From: Eucommia ulmoides | Lineage: Eukaryota > Streptophyta > Magnoliopsida > Garryales > Eucommiaceae | DNA: 64,000 nt | NCBI GenBank assembly: GCA_016647705.1 | Contig: CM028327.1 | Span: 4,907,726-4,971,725, forward strand | Reading direction: 5' to 3' | Shown here: piece by piece, positions 34,245 to 46,299 of the stretch | Layout of the letters: each line of letters opens with the position of its first letter | How positions within the stretch are numbered: position 1 is the first letter of the stretch | Program-made: the position numbers and the translations under genes | Notes under the pieces: model-generated | Database searches by the model: none | What the model saw: the letters and a program-made list of their open reading frames with translations, nothing else | Told to the model about the DNA's origin: nothing

Positions 34245-34725
34245 TTTTTTATTTTTATTTTTTTATCCCTGAAATTTGATTAAAATTTCACTTTAGTCTC
34301 TATAGTTTCAATTTTGACATATAACTCCTTAAAGTTTCTTAATCAATCCAATACGGTTGAAGTCATTATCTCCATTATATTTTTTTGATGAAAAATAGTC
34401 ACATGACTTGTAACCTCCTATTTTTCACTTGTTCTCTTTCCAATCCAAATATTTAGAAATATACATATATTATAATAGGTGTCTCTCTCTAGATATAAAA
34501 TTGTAAAGAAAAAATAAAGAAATTGAAAATGCTCATAAAGTCTCCTTCAAAATAGTTGGGTTTAAGACAGTTGACTTTTGTTGTTTAATCGTGTAACGAA
34601 GTTATTGATTCGGATTTAAATGGGATAGTCACGGAACTTTAGGGTATTATGTATTCAAACTAAAATTATGAGATCCAAAGTGAAATAATAGTAAAACTTA
34701 AGAGTGCAAAGTGTCAAAAATCTCA
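34245..34725. mobile_element. Fold-back element, family F3 copy 1
   Basis: 'tttcactttagtctctatag' at 34287 is roughly complementary to 'gatccaaagtgaaataatag' near 34672, and the outer parts pair weakly too. It resembles the element at 40925-41250. Confidence 0.45.
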
Positions 34726-34729
34726 AAAT

Positions 34730-35375
34730 TATATTATAGTAGGTGGTACATATAAATCAATTCAATTTTTGCTAACTTGTGTGACCATACTAATTATTAT
34801 GAAATGACAATTATATAAACATAAATCATATTCCAAAGTTTTATCAATATGACGGTGATGGTGACGGTGATGTCACACAACTGTAATACATCAGATAGTA
34901 ATTTGAATTTATTTATAAATTCGATATTTTTTTTTTAATACAAATAATGGGAAAGTAGAGATTTGAACACTAGATCACTTATTAGGGTGACACACTAGAT
35001 AATCAGTAGACTAAGGATCTCGGATTAAAGGTTTATTACAAATGTTATTTTCAACTAACACCATGTATACAAGTTAACATAATATTTCGTCAATATACCA
35101 TTCAAGGTTAAATTTTTGGCGACTTAATAATACACCAATAATACACATGCATTAAATGCTTACTATGCATAGCTAGCTGTTTAAGGATTTTTGTCTGTGG
35201 GTTAATATATGTTTTTTTTTTTTAAAACTATGAAGATAAAAAAATATTATGTTTCTTCTATGAAGACAAAGCCAAAAACATTTGAAGATCACAAAAATCA
35301 AGCAAAGCGTGGGAGAGGCTTTGATGCCTCGATTAATGTAAATTCACTAACTTATTATGTTGATGTTAAAAAAGA
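34730..35375. other. A+T-rich interval without a gene
   Basis: Only a short open frame at 35209-35415 with lysine-rich composition, not recognised and not supported. Confidence 0.45.
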
Positions 35376-35379
35376 AGAG

Positions 35380-35795
35380 GATAAGTTGTCTTTTACCCCC
35401 ATATATTTTACATAATAATTATTTTTTCTCTCTTTACTTTAAAAAATTATACTTTACCTATTTTTAGTTTGAACAAATCGAGAAACTAACATTTTTTGGG
35501 TACAAATTTACAGAAAATCAATTTTTTCATTTAATTTTTGGATGAAATAGACGAAATTGTCTCTTCATCTTAATTTTGATTTAATTTTTTTTTTTATCAT
35601 AAATATTTTTAAAAATTAAATAAAAATAAATAGACAATTTTTCATCCAAAAATTGCTTGAAAAGTTTAATTCCATTCAATTTTAACATATTCTGTTAATT
35701 AAAACGAAAAAAAAAATTAATTTCTCATTTTGTTTAAAATAAAAATAAGTAAAATGTAATTTTTTGAGTCAGAGATAAAATCCAATTTATCGAGA
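35380..35795. mobile_element. Long-TIR fold-back element, family F1 copy 2
   Basis: 'actttaaaaaattatacttt' (35435) pairs with 'aaaatgtaattttttgagt' (35750). The interior has 'gatgaaatagacgaaattg', as in the copy at 17700. Confidence 0.6.
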
Positions 35796-35799
35796 AAAT

Positions 35800-36628
35800 G
35801 TTTGTAATGACACTATCGGGAAAAGAATGTCTTTTGTGGTTGAATCTTATTGGGAAATGGATTATGTTTCATTGTTCTTTCATCGATTCACAAAATGTTT
35901 TTGTTTGCATTATATATATATATATATATATATTATTTTATTTTCATTTTTTTTTTTTGGGGTTTATCCTTGATTTTCTATGAGGTTAAGAATGACCTTG
36001 GGGTTCCACCCCATGCAGCATGGGAGACATAGGGCCTACCCTATATATATATATATCCCTATGTGTTGTCCAATTGGCCAATATTTTTGGCAATGCCCAA
36101 TAGTATTGGATTGGATAAGATAGAAGGGGGCGCCATTGGCACTCTTAGAAAATTGAATTACTATATTCATTCATGTTATTTCATATAATAATTATACCAA
36201 ATCCTTTAAAATATTACAAATAATAATAAATCTTTGAAAATGAATTTTATAATTTTAGTGTAATATTATTCATGAAGAATAAACGAACATGCGATCAATT
36301 ATTTACTTTTTTCAGTAATTTAAAAATCAAAATTCGTATTGAAGTGGAAAAGAAACTGAATCATGTAATCCGGTTAAACTGCAATTAAACTACGAGCTCA
36401 TAGTTACATAATCAAATAATAATCATTCATTAAATATTTAAATAAACAATCGGCAAATATTAAAAATTAAATGAAATAAAGAAGTACGAGGGAAAAGGAA
36501 ATTGTTTGAACACAAAACACAAACTCTAATAGTTAATATTAAATAATAGGGTTTTGATAGTTTGACTTTAAATAAAAGAGAGAAAAAGTGTAATTAATAG
36601 TTGATTTGAAGAGTGTTAACAATGCTAG

Positions 36629-36682
<54 letters not shown>

Positions 36683-36700
36683 TGCACAAATATAAATGAG
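35800..36700. other. A+T-rich interval with microsatellites
   Basis: TA runs at about 35911-35931 and 36632-36679 (48 bases). No gene recognised. Confidence 0.6.
36632..36679. repeat. (TA)24 microsatellite
   Basis: An uninterrupted alternating A/T tract of 48 bases. Confidence 0.95.
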
Positions 36701-36879
36701 GGAGCTAAGGGTAGCAATCAAAGGCTCTCGAGTCCATCTTAACCAAAATCAGGCTCGTCATGTCCTCTGACTGTGACTCTACTGTGTGGGGGTCCATGCA
36801 CTCTTCCGTGCTCAATGTTCTGCACACTTGTTTGCTTCCATCGGAGCGAATTGTAATATAGTTATTTGTAATATAGTTA

Positions 36880-37940
36880 TTGAGCTCAAGAAATCTCATT
36901 ACAATCTTTCACTATGATTTGACCTATGCATTTTATGTAGTCTCTAAGGATGATAGATATTGCTTCCGCAAAGCCAATTTCCACCAAGATTCTTGGGAGT
37001 ATTCGCCCTGATGCGATGCAGATCCTGTATGAATACTCATTACTTCCTCTTCTAAGCCCGTACATGAGGGTGGTTGCCCAAAGTACCCCACAATCCACAC
37101 TTCAAGATTATCACAAACTAGTTTACCAATGTCACCACTTCCAAGATTTCCCTTTGCACTGCCATTCGTATTTAGCTTATAGGACCCTATCAGAGGAAAT
37201 CTCCAATGAGAACAACGAGAAGTATATTTACCATTTGGGGGATATTGATTGAAAAAACCTCCAATAGCTCCCTACTATGGCGAACAATTCTAAAGGCATT
37301 AATCAAAGTATCACAAACAATCCCTTCAATTACTTTTCTGTTTCTTTTCCTTCATATCTCCCAAGGATTGAAATAAAAATAAAGAAAGTAGGATAGTTAA
37401 AAGGACTCCCTTCCTGTCGAGGTTGAGGTCCTTTAGAAAGAAAAAAAAAATTAAGAAATATAGACCGAATCCGGGTAGCCTTCAAGCATTTTATCAAATA
37501 ATGGTTGATGGCTTCAATGTCCCCCGAGCATCTTTGGAAGATACTGATTGGATTGTAGCTTCTTATAACAATAAATCGATTAAATTCCAGTGTTTTGTGA
37601 AAAACCAACTGATGCGAACCTTGCTAAAAATTAGTGAGACTCGAAACTAATTTATGGTGTCTTTGCTAAGATTGAGCTAAAATACAAATTTATAAACGAA
37701 AAAGGAAGAACACAAAAAATATAAATTTTTTAATAGAAAACCTTGACCCAACGTTCATGAATGAAACGCTAACTAAAGGTATAAGATTCTGACGTAACTT
37801 TAACCTCCAAATCCAACTCCAATTTACAAAAGTTTCAGGGGCATTCTCAATGCCATTCAACTTGTAGGCTGATTTAATCGAGAACCTACTATAGGTTTCC
37901 AATTGCCATGTATCCTTTTCCTCCATTGTAGGGACGATGA
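36880..37940 (-). pseudogene. LINE fossil: zinc-binding RT tail and RNase H
   Basis: On minus, 37926-37770 reads TWQLETYSRFSIKSAYKL and then WSWIWRLKLRQ, typical of the zinc-binding region after the reverse transcriptase of plant L1-type LINEs (zf-RVT). About 37530-37480 reads CSGDIEAINHYLIKCLKA, the second half of that region. About 37175-37140 reads NTNGSAKGNLGSGD, the opening of the RNase H domain such elements carry. The order is right for a LINE 3' part on minus. The frame shifts at least between the two zf-RVT halves, and stops interrupt the RNase H part. The 5' part (ORF1, endonuclease, RT core) is not seen. No poly(A) tail or target duplication was found. Confidence 0.7.
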
Positions 37941-37949
37941 TTAGGTAGC

Positions 37950-38080
37950 AAGAATTGACTCTTTTTGTGTATCATTAATGATATCGAGAATAGATATGAG
38001 AAGCTAAAGCAATAATTGACTCCTTCTGTGTATCATTAATGATATGGAGGACAGATATGAGAAACTAATCCCGATTCTCA
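37950..38080 (+). repeat. Two-copy direct repeat
   Basis: 'gtgtatcattaatgatat' followed by 'agatatgagaa.ctaa' occurs twice, about 64 bases apart. Confidence 0.65.
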
Positions 38081-38630
38081 TCTATGATATTCGAGACTTT
38101 CATATCATAGGTGTTTTGAGTTTCTTGGTTCCCGAGAAGACCATTCCCGTACCCCAGTCAGTCCATAGATTGATGTTGCCGCCATTTTTAGTCTTCTACT
38201 TAGTCTCTCTAGTAAAGATTTACCTGAACTTTAGGATCCCTTTCTAGATAAAAGAATCATTTGATTTCGTAGACCAATTATTCAGTCTTTTGCCTAGTTT
38301 GTATTTACCCCAAAGCACTTCAGTCTAGAGGCTCTAGTTTCTTTTTTCTTGCACTTTCAACACCAACTCTTCCCGAGATCTTTAGCTTTGCGTATGACAT
38401 CTCAACTAAGCAAATGGTATTTTTCTTAGTTTGAGACTCTGCTCATAGAAATTTTCTATTTATTTTATCGAGTTAATCACATAATTTCATAGGGAAGGGG
38501 GGAGATTAATCTACATTGTATAGTTAGGGATTGTAGAGGTCACAACTTTTATAAGGACCGTTCAACCAGTAAGGCATAGCATTTTGGATTTTCAATTAGA
38601 TATTTTTTTCTGAACCTTTTCCATAATATA
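38081..38630. other. Interval without a recognised gene
   Basis: A short open frame at 38044-38247 (plus) is not recognised. Confidence 0.45.
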
Positions 38631-38634
38631 GTTA

Positions 38635-39030
38635 CGCTACGTTTGGTACGTTGGAATGGAATGACAATAGAATTGGAATTAGTATGATAACGGAATGGAA
38701 TGATCATTGTCATTCTTATGTTTGATGATTAAAGGAATTACGTGTAATATTGAAATAATATCAAATGGTAAAATAGTAATTTAATTAAATTTTTAAACGG
38801 TATAATAGTTAATTTAATTAAATTTCATTCGAATTAAAATATTTGTTTTGTATTTAGTCTCATTTTTTGACCAATTATTAATTAAAATTTGATCGCATGT
38901 TTTGTGAGATTAGGGATTCCTAGGAAGGGGATTAAATTCTATGTATCAAACACATGAATAGAATAACCATTCCAATAGTCATTCCAATCACATCTTGAAT
39001 CCCACATACCAAACGCCACTTTATAATTTT
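38635..39030. mobile_element. MITE, 'cgtttggta' type
   Basis: Left 'gctacgtttggtacgttgg' and right 'ccacataccaaacgccac' are inverted ends, and 'ggaatggaatga' words pair with 'cattccaat' words. Target duplication unclear. Confidence 0.6.
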
Positions 39031-39950
39031 TCCTACTGTGTCTTCCATGAATTAACAGGACTTCCAGGTACATACCTAGGTCTTTTGTGAGTCAAATCCC
39101 CATTTTTCTACTTGGCATGCATTACAAGGACTTTCGATTTTCTATGTTAATCTTTTGTCCCGAAGTCTGTGTGATAATATAATAATTATTCGAAGTACTA
39201 ACAAAATAGATGAAATAATAAACAAAAATCATAACATATGAAATATTTAAAAAATATATATATAAACATAACAATGTTCATATGATTATGGATGGAAATT
39301 ATATTAATATAATTACAATCTTTTAAGTCTTTTAGAAGCTAAATCTATTAAAATTATATCTAGATTTGATGAGAAACTCACATTATTGAGCTTTGTGGTT
39401 ATAATGTTCACTCCACATGAGGTCTACCAATTTAAACCATAGTTGAAGGGGACCATCACATAAAATAATACCTTCTATTTTAACCTTTTTCATACAAGTA
39501 ATTAAATGCCACTTAAGCAATATATAAATTAGAAAATAGTGGATTACCCAAAGCTCAAAAGAAGTTAAACAATTAATCTTTTGATGTTGTAAGGATAATC
39601 ATCTTTGAAAGGACAAATAATTAAGTGCATCAATCACCTTCAAAAAGCACTACAAAAATCCAAACATAGTGTCTATAACCCCCCAAATGATGGTTCTTTT
39701 AAGGTAAATTCAATAATAATAATAAAAAAAACTAATTGGTGCATAGGTTGGCTTGTGTCAAATAATAGGGAGACAAGCAATGAGGATCCAATAAATACAT
39801 CAACAACTACAACAAAGATAATGAATAAACTTTAGTGGGTTTAGGTGAAGTTATAACATATTATACCTAATTCCTATAAGTGGCTTCCATTATGAAATTA
39901 ATTTTACCATGAATTAGTTTATTAAATTTGTTGGGTTATTTGTAATAAAC
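39031..39950. other. A+T-rich interval without a gene
   Basis: Nothing recognised beyond chance open frames. Confidence 0.5.
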
Positions 39951-39954
39951 CCAA

Positions 39955-40415
39955 CATTTTACAAACATTTTATGATTTTCGACCTCGAGATTTGTCAAAT
40001 TATACATTTGATCACTCAAGTTCTACATTTGATTTTTGGATGGAAAATAAGTTGTACTCAACATGAGATTTTCTAATGGGGATATTTTTGTCGTTTTATC
40101 ACCCTACTGTACCTTAAACATTTTCTCCTAACAACAATTCAAACTCTTCTCTCTCATTTTTCAGTCGAATCGTTGTTAGAAAATATTAGTAAGATGTCTT
40201 AAATTTATTGAAATGATAAAATGACTTAAATATCCCCTTTAGAAGGTTACCTGTTGGGTATAATTTATTTTTCATTCAAAATTATTAACAATATTTTTAA
40301 TTTTACAGTATTGAAACAAATATAAAATTTAAAGAATTACATATAATTTATCAAATCTCAGGATCTACGTAGACATTTGTTCCGTACTCTGAAGGCCAAA
40401 AATATCATTTTTCCC
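39955..40415. mobile_element. Long-TIR fold-back element, family F2 copy 2
   Basis: 'gatttgtcaaattatacatt' (39990) is complementary to 'aattacatataatttatcaaatc' (40343), and 'atggaaaataagttgta' to 'tataatttatttttcat'. Same layout as 27545 and 56295. Confidence 0.6.
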
Positions 40416-40419
40416 ATAC

Positions 40420-40920
40420 TAAAAATCAGTAAATAGAAAGTACATCCAAAACCATTATAGGGGACATAAAAAATCTTAAAATGGGACAACCTTGACTTTT
40501 TTATATCAAATAATTTGCATTTTCACCCCCCCAACTTTCCACTAGAGAGGACAAAGGCATGTGTGCTTTTAATGTGATTAAAGTAATGAGGGGAGGCAAA
40601 TGTGGATTATGGGGAGGCCTTATTGCACGAGTTTAATCAAGTAAAATATAAAACAAGTAAGGCCAAGTGAGTAAACACAAGATCATGGAATCTTGATCTT
40701 GTCCATGCTACCTTTTGACATTGACACTAATATGCAATCCTCCATAAAATAAACATTAATTAATCGGAGTTGGTAGTCTGAAAAGAATGAATAAACATAG
40801 AATTTAAAAAAAAATTGAGACTAAAGTTTATTATATTTATATGTGAATAATGAATATAAAAGTATAAAAGAATACCTAGAAAAACCAAAAACCTATTTTA
40901 CAATGCTAAATTAAAATAAG
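40420..40920. other. A+T-rich interval without a gene
   Basis: No gene or complete element recognised. Confidence 0.5.
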
Positions 40921-40924
40921 AGAT

Positions 40925-41250
40925 CGTTTCATTCTGCACCCCTGAAGTTTCAGAGAAATCTCACTTTAATCCCTATCATTTCAATTTGAACACATTAAAT
41001 CCTGAAATATCAAAATTGTGTCAAGTCAATCATTTCGTCATTTTATTACGATGAAAATCAGTCATGTGTCAAACACTGAATCACTTATGTAGGTGGATTT
41101 CGTCATAAAAAAATAACAAAATGACTGACTTGACATTATATTGACGCCAACATTTAATATGTTCAAATTCATAGAACACGAGCTAAAGAGCTAAAGTAAA
41201 ATTTCTTTGAACTTCAAGGATGCAAAGTCGGAAAAACTCATTAAACTTTA
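40925..41250. mobile_element. Fold-back element, family F3 copy 2
   Basis: 'tgcacccctgaagtttcaga' (40936) faces 'gaacttcaaggatgcaaag' (41210), and 'tcaagtcaatcatttcg' faces 'gactgacttgac'. The two halves form an imperfect hairpin. Confidence 0.55.
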
Positions 41251-41254
41251 ATAG

Positions 41255-42555
41255 TTTGATGACGATAAAGAAATTTCGAAATCTCACACAGACATGTATA
41301 GTTTCATTTTGGTGCTCAAAATAAATATTTGGTCATACAATAAAAATAAAAGGTATTTATTCAACAACTAACAAAAATCTTTATGAAAATGACTTGAGAT
41401 TTGGGTGTTACATTTGATTAGTACACTATGATTTCCAAGACATACAATCACAATCAATCGATCTTCTCCTCAACTGCCATGGGAGTTATCAAATCATTTT
41501 GAAATCATATCTTACCTTTATTTGATATGTTTGGTCGGATATGAAAAATAAATAAAAATATTAATTTTTATTTTGTTTCGTATCGCGGAAAAACGAGAAG
41601 AAAATGTGAAAACATTACAAGAAAATTGTCTTTTTGCTTTAAGATTAGTGGTTTGAACCACAACGTATAGGTATTATTTTGTTGCGGTTTAGTTAGGGGT
41701 GTAACAAATAATAGAAACGCTTACCAAATAGTCGTTACTCAACATATAACAATAACCAACATAATATATATATATATATATATATATTTTACAAGTTATT
41801 ATTTACGGTTACTGCAACAAATAACAAACTGCAACGAAATGCCTATTAAAAATAATGGGATCCCCTCGTCGTTCTTTGCTCCTCCCTCAGCCACTTGTGT
41901 CCAGAGCTCTCTCTCTTCCTCCCATGCACGTTGCTCTCCATTCTCTCCGCTCCCTCCTTTACTATTGACAACAATACCTCTGGTAATCCACACCTTCATT
42001 GCCACTGTCTCTCTTTAGGCTAGTCACACCACCACCATCACCACTGCGGTACACTCCACCACCATCACCACCACTACATACCACCATTATCACCACGAAG
42101 AACTATTCCACAAGACCATCAGCACAACAACACTATTAGCATCAGTACCACAACAATCACAGCACCACCGCCATCACAAAACACGCCACCATTGCTCGAA
42201 TAAGATTCACTTTCTTTAAATATGTTTTAATTTGTTCAATTAGGAATTTATGGATTTAGTATTTAATTTCTTTGATTTAGGGATTTAGGGCTTAATTTCT
42301 TGAATTTAGGGTTTAATTTGTTCAATTTAGAAAAATAAGAATTTAGGGATTAATTTCTTCAATCCAAGGATTTAAGTATCTAGGGCTTAATTTTCTAAAT
42401 TTAGGGTTTAATTTATGAATTTAGAGATTTGGGGCATAATTTCTTCATGTCAGGTATATAGGTTTAAGTGAATTCAATTGTATTAAAATTAGATCCTACT
42501 TATATGAGTTCTTAACATAATAATTATATATTAAATAATCAAATACTAATAAATG

Positions 42556-42586
<31 letters not shown>

Positions 42587-42600
42587 GAATTTATAAAATG

Positions 42601-42633
<33 letters not shown>

Positions 42634-42650
42634 AAATTTATAAAATGGAT
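41255..42650. other. Interval with simple repeats, no gene
   Basis: Microsatellites: TA at 41766-41788, CAC/CAT-rich at 42026-42195, TA at about 42555-42578 and 42601-42628. 42230-42450 is a degenerate 'gaatttagggtttaatttg' repeat containing several TTTAGGG words. 41615-41680 vaguely resembles a CACTA end ('attacaagaaaattgtcttt'). Confidence 0.55.
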
Positions 42651-42654
42651 TTTT

Positions 42655-43830
42655 GAAATCCGGCTATTGAAAATCAGATTTCGAAAATCTTTTTTAAAGC
42701 ATATTTAAAAAAGAAAAGAAAAAGATATATCTTTTCAATTTTTTTATATATTAATGAAACATCCTTGCAATTCCTACAAGTAAGCTTGGAGGGTGGAAGC
42801 ATCTCGGCAATTCCTACAATCAACAAATTGGTATACACCACCAATAACTCTTTGGAAGCACTACACTTTTTACCCTTATAGATATTCAATTTACATATTT
42901 GAACCTTGAGATTTGTATTTCTTTTTAATTTGGTTCAATCAAAAATAGATTTTGTATTATTGAATGGAACGGAATGCGTTTCGAGCCCATGAATGGATTT
43001 TGAAATTATTTTTAATTTTTTTTTTTTTTTGGTCATGATTGCCAATTTTGTAATTTACTATTGATCCAATTCGTTCGGTATAATAATTTTTTGTCACTAT
43101 TTTATATTATGACAATAAGAGTGTTATTCAAATCATCAATAATTACGTTTTTTACAAACATATAAAATACATCGAAATTGATTGTAAAAATGACAAAAAA
43201 AAATGTCTGGAATTTACATTTATATATTTATGAAATTGAAGAAATATATGAATGGGAGAATCCAGATGATCATATTATATAATAGCGCAAAATTGGAACA
43301 TTGGGAATCAAGATAAAACCAAAAGAGTAAAACAAAACACAAGCCTCTTAAGTAATTTTATTGGATACAGAGCGCAAGTTACAAGTTTGTCTTAAAAAAG
43401 TTACAAATTCGTCTAAAAAAATTCCAAGTGAGTCTAAAAAGTTACAAATTACAGGTTATAAATTTTTCCAGAAAAGTTACACGTTTTGTTTAAAATCTTA
43501 CAATTTTTTCAAGGCAAAATTGTGAGCTGTATGGTACAGCCGTCGTCGTAGATTAGTCTTGTCCATTTTAAATTAAAAAGGATAGGAAAAAAAAAGGGTT
43601 GGAAAAGAAAAGCATATGCCAGCCAAATGGATGGATTGTCATTTTATATATGAATGGACCACTTCAATCATGTCAGATTAATTGGCCCTTTTCATCTCAA
43701 CTAGCCTACTCTGCTCCCAACACTGAATCTGAATCATCCCAGTACAATTTCCAGTGTGTCAGATTTTGGAAGGGACTTTTTTTTCTTGAGGATATGCTAA
43801 AAATTGAGAGAAAGGAAAGTTGTGGACGAA
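42655..43830. other. A+T-rich interval without a gene
   Basis: 43360-43510 has repeated 'aagttacaa' words. A short plus frame at 43599-43835 is not recognised. Confidence 0.45.
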
Positions 43831-43835
43831 AATAA

Positions 43836-44780
43836 CGGCGTGTTTAGTTGAATGAAATGAGATAAAATAGAATCAGAATTCTATCTTTGATTCTAATTCT
43901 TTCGTTTGGTTATCTGATGAAATTAAAAATTTGATTCCATAAAAATAAAAATGGACGGAATCGGATTTCATACTTCGTTGTATTTTATTTTTTTTCTATG
44001 TTATACAAAAAATATCTCATCTCATTTTGACCTATAATTCTCAATTTGAAAATGATTTCGATATTTTCTATAAATTAATTTTATCAGATGAAAACAAAAT
44101 ATGTTTTTCTCAATTTTATATTTTTATTTTGAAAAAGAAAATAATTTTTTTTTTCTTCCTAATATGTTGTTTTTGTTTGGAATCGAAATATGTTTTTTGT
44201 TTCCAAATTTCAATTTATTCTTTCTAAACAAAACATATTTTCTTGTTCACAAATTTATATTTCGAACAAAAATAAAAATTTGGATGCAAAAAAATCAGTT
44301 CCTATTTTTGAAATAAAAATATAAATTTGAGAACAAAAAATATGTTATTGTTCCCGAAATAGAAACAAATATTTGGGAACAAAAATCTAATTGTTTTCCT
44401 GAATCAGAGATAAAAATTTGAGGAAAAAAAAACTATATAGGAAATGGAAATGGAAATTTGAGAACAAAAAATATGTTTATATTCCTAAACAAAAATAAAT
44501 ATTTGAGAAAAAAAAAATTGTTTATGCTCCCAAAGCGAAAACAAAAATTTAAGAACAAAATTATTTTATTAGGTATATTTTTTAATACATTTGATCTCAA
44601 AATTGATATATAAAAGACTTCAATTCCACTTCATTCTTTTAAACATACAATAACAAATAAACAAGTGAATAAAATAGTGATTTTATTGACAAATCAATTT
44701 CATTTCTTTTGTCATTCCATTTTTTTTTCTATTTTATTCTATTCTGATTCTATTTTCATCCAACCAAACGAGTCGTAAGG
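43836..44780. mobile_element. TIR element, 'cgtgtttagttg' family, copy 1
   Basis: Left 'cgtgtttagttgaatgaaat' and right 'catccaaccaaacgagtcg' are inverted ends; next to them 'aaaatagaatcagaat' faces 'attctgattctatttt'. The interior repeats 'gaacaaaaaatatg' and 'gttcccgaaat' words. A sister copy lies at 56880-57720. Confidence 0.65.
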
Positions 44781-44959
44781 ATTAATTTCACTTTGCACTA
44801 TCCTTTTAATTAAACATACAATGAATCGCACATTGTATGCTTGTGTTTTTTGTCACTGTTTATATAGATTTAAGTGCAACAGCTAAAAATTTAATAAAAA
44901 TGAAGATATTTTCATTATTTCAAAACTTTAAGGTCAAAATATTTTTCTTACAAACTCCC

Positions 44960-45180
44960 CCCCCCAACATTTGTCGTCTCTTTCACTCCCTACCCACACT
45001 TGGCGCTCCCTGCTTCATTTCCAGAGATGTCGTTCGAAATCGGCTCCCCTCCGGCGGCAACTGAAGCAGATGATCAAAAATCAGTTTTGGGAGAGCCAAT
45101 TTTTGTTCAGAAAAAAAAAAATTAGAAAATAGTCGGTTTGCCACCAATTTCTCAAAAATCGGCCGCATCCCGGCCAATTT
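44960..45180. other. G+C-richer patch, unassigned
   Basis: 'ccctccggcggcaactgaag' and the C run at 44957-44965 stand out from the flanks. No protein is recognised in either strand. Confidence 0.3.
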
Positions 45181-45289
45181 CCTCCAGGCTGGTAAATAAC
45201 TTCAAAACATTGCTAGTCAAGTAATTTTTATTTTTTTTTTATTATTTATGTAAACAACTTATTTCTTACCCTTTATCCTAATGATTAAG

Positions 45290-45440
45290 GATAAAAGTCA
45301 ATGGCATGATAAAAGTTAAGCTATTTTTTTCTTTTCTGAACAAAAATTGGCTCTAAGTAAAAATCCAAAAATAAAATGATAAGACAAGGAGTAAAAAAGT
45401 CAATGGCAGGATAAAAGTTAAGCTATTTTTTTCTAGGATA
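45290..45440 (+). repeat. Two-copy direct repeat, ~102-bp spacing
   Basis: 'agtcaatggcatgataaaag' and 'ttaagctattttttt' at 45296 recur at 45398 with one change. Confidence 0.75.
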
Positions 45441-45687
45441 AGACAATAATTTTTCACTTTTAAAATTAGTTTTTGTAAAATATTTGTTCATTTGTTGCTT
45501 AAAAAATTCACAATATATATATAGTTCTGCCATAACATAACATGCCGTGTGGCTTTGGTTGTACTATTAGTAGTTGATTAAAAACACTATTTTTGAGAAG
45601 ACATGATTTAACAAAGAGCTTGTAATTATTACAATATTTTTATCCAAATTTATGAGTTTTTAATTAAATGTACAAGTTTTTATCAAT

Positions 45688-45931
45688 AGTAATGTGATTG
45701 GATAGCTGGTTGGCAAACTGATGCACTCCCGTTCTTTGTCAACCAAAATTTCACTCTCCTGGAAAGCATTATAGGAATTAAATATGAAATTCAATCCTAA
45801 ATGCACTAGGTCAATGTGGATGAGTCCACCTTTAAAATCGTTCGGGAAGATGATTAGTTAAGATGCATGTAAGCTGATATGGACACATCTTACTGTTTAA
45901 TTAAAAAATAAAAAGTAATTTGATTAGATAG
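45688..45931 (+). mobile_element. tRNA-derived SINE, plus strand, 18-bp target duplication
   Basis: Body 45706-45913. It aligns by eye along its length with the minus-strand SINE at 5349-5564 (shared blocks: 'cttgtcaacca', 'tcctggaagca'-like, 'aatgcac.agg', 'gatgagtccacc', 'gggaagatgattag', 'gtaagct'). It ends in an A-rich tail. Target duplications 45688-45705 and 45914-45931 match at 16 of 18 bases. Considerably diverged. Confidence 0.75.
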
Positions 45932-46299
45932 TGTAATTATAATTTTTGATTGTATTGTAGTTAATCTCATTTTCAATATTAGTAGTTTAGACCTCCATAA
46001 TATGCGGGTCTAGAAAAAAAAAATATTAATATATATTTTTAATTTGAATATTTTCATGTAATAATTTTGATTCTTGATTTACATATAATAAAAAATATAG
46101 AATATTTTTTAAAAATATAAATTTTTTGGGAGATTTTATTATTTAGTCATTTGTTGAGTATGTGTTTAGGATTCAGACATGAGGACCACTTTTCTTCACC
46201 CACAAAATGTTTAGAAAAAAGTCTCTGCATTTTGCTTACTCTGTTCAGTAATATTTACAAATCTACTATTTTGTCTTAAACAACAAGACAAAATTGGAC

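Noticed and set aside
42230-42450. TTTAGGG words as an interstitial telomere
   Set aside because: The heptamers are not in tandem; they are part of a longer degenerate 'gaatttagggtttaatt' repeat.
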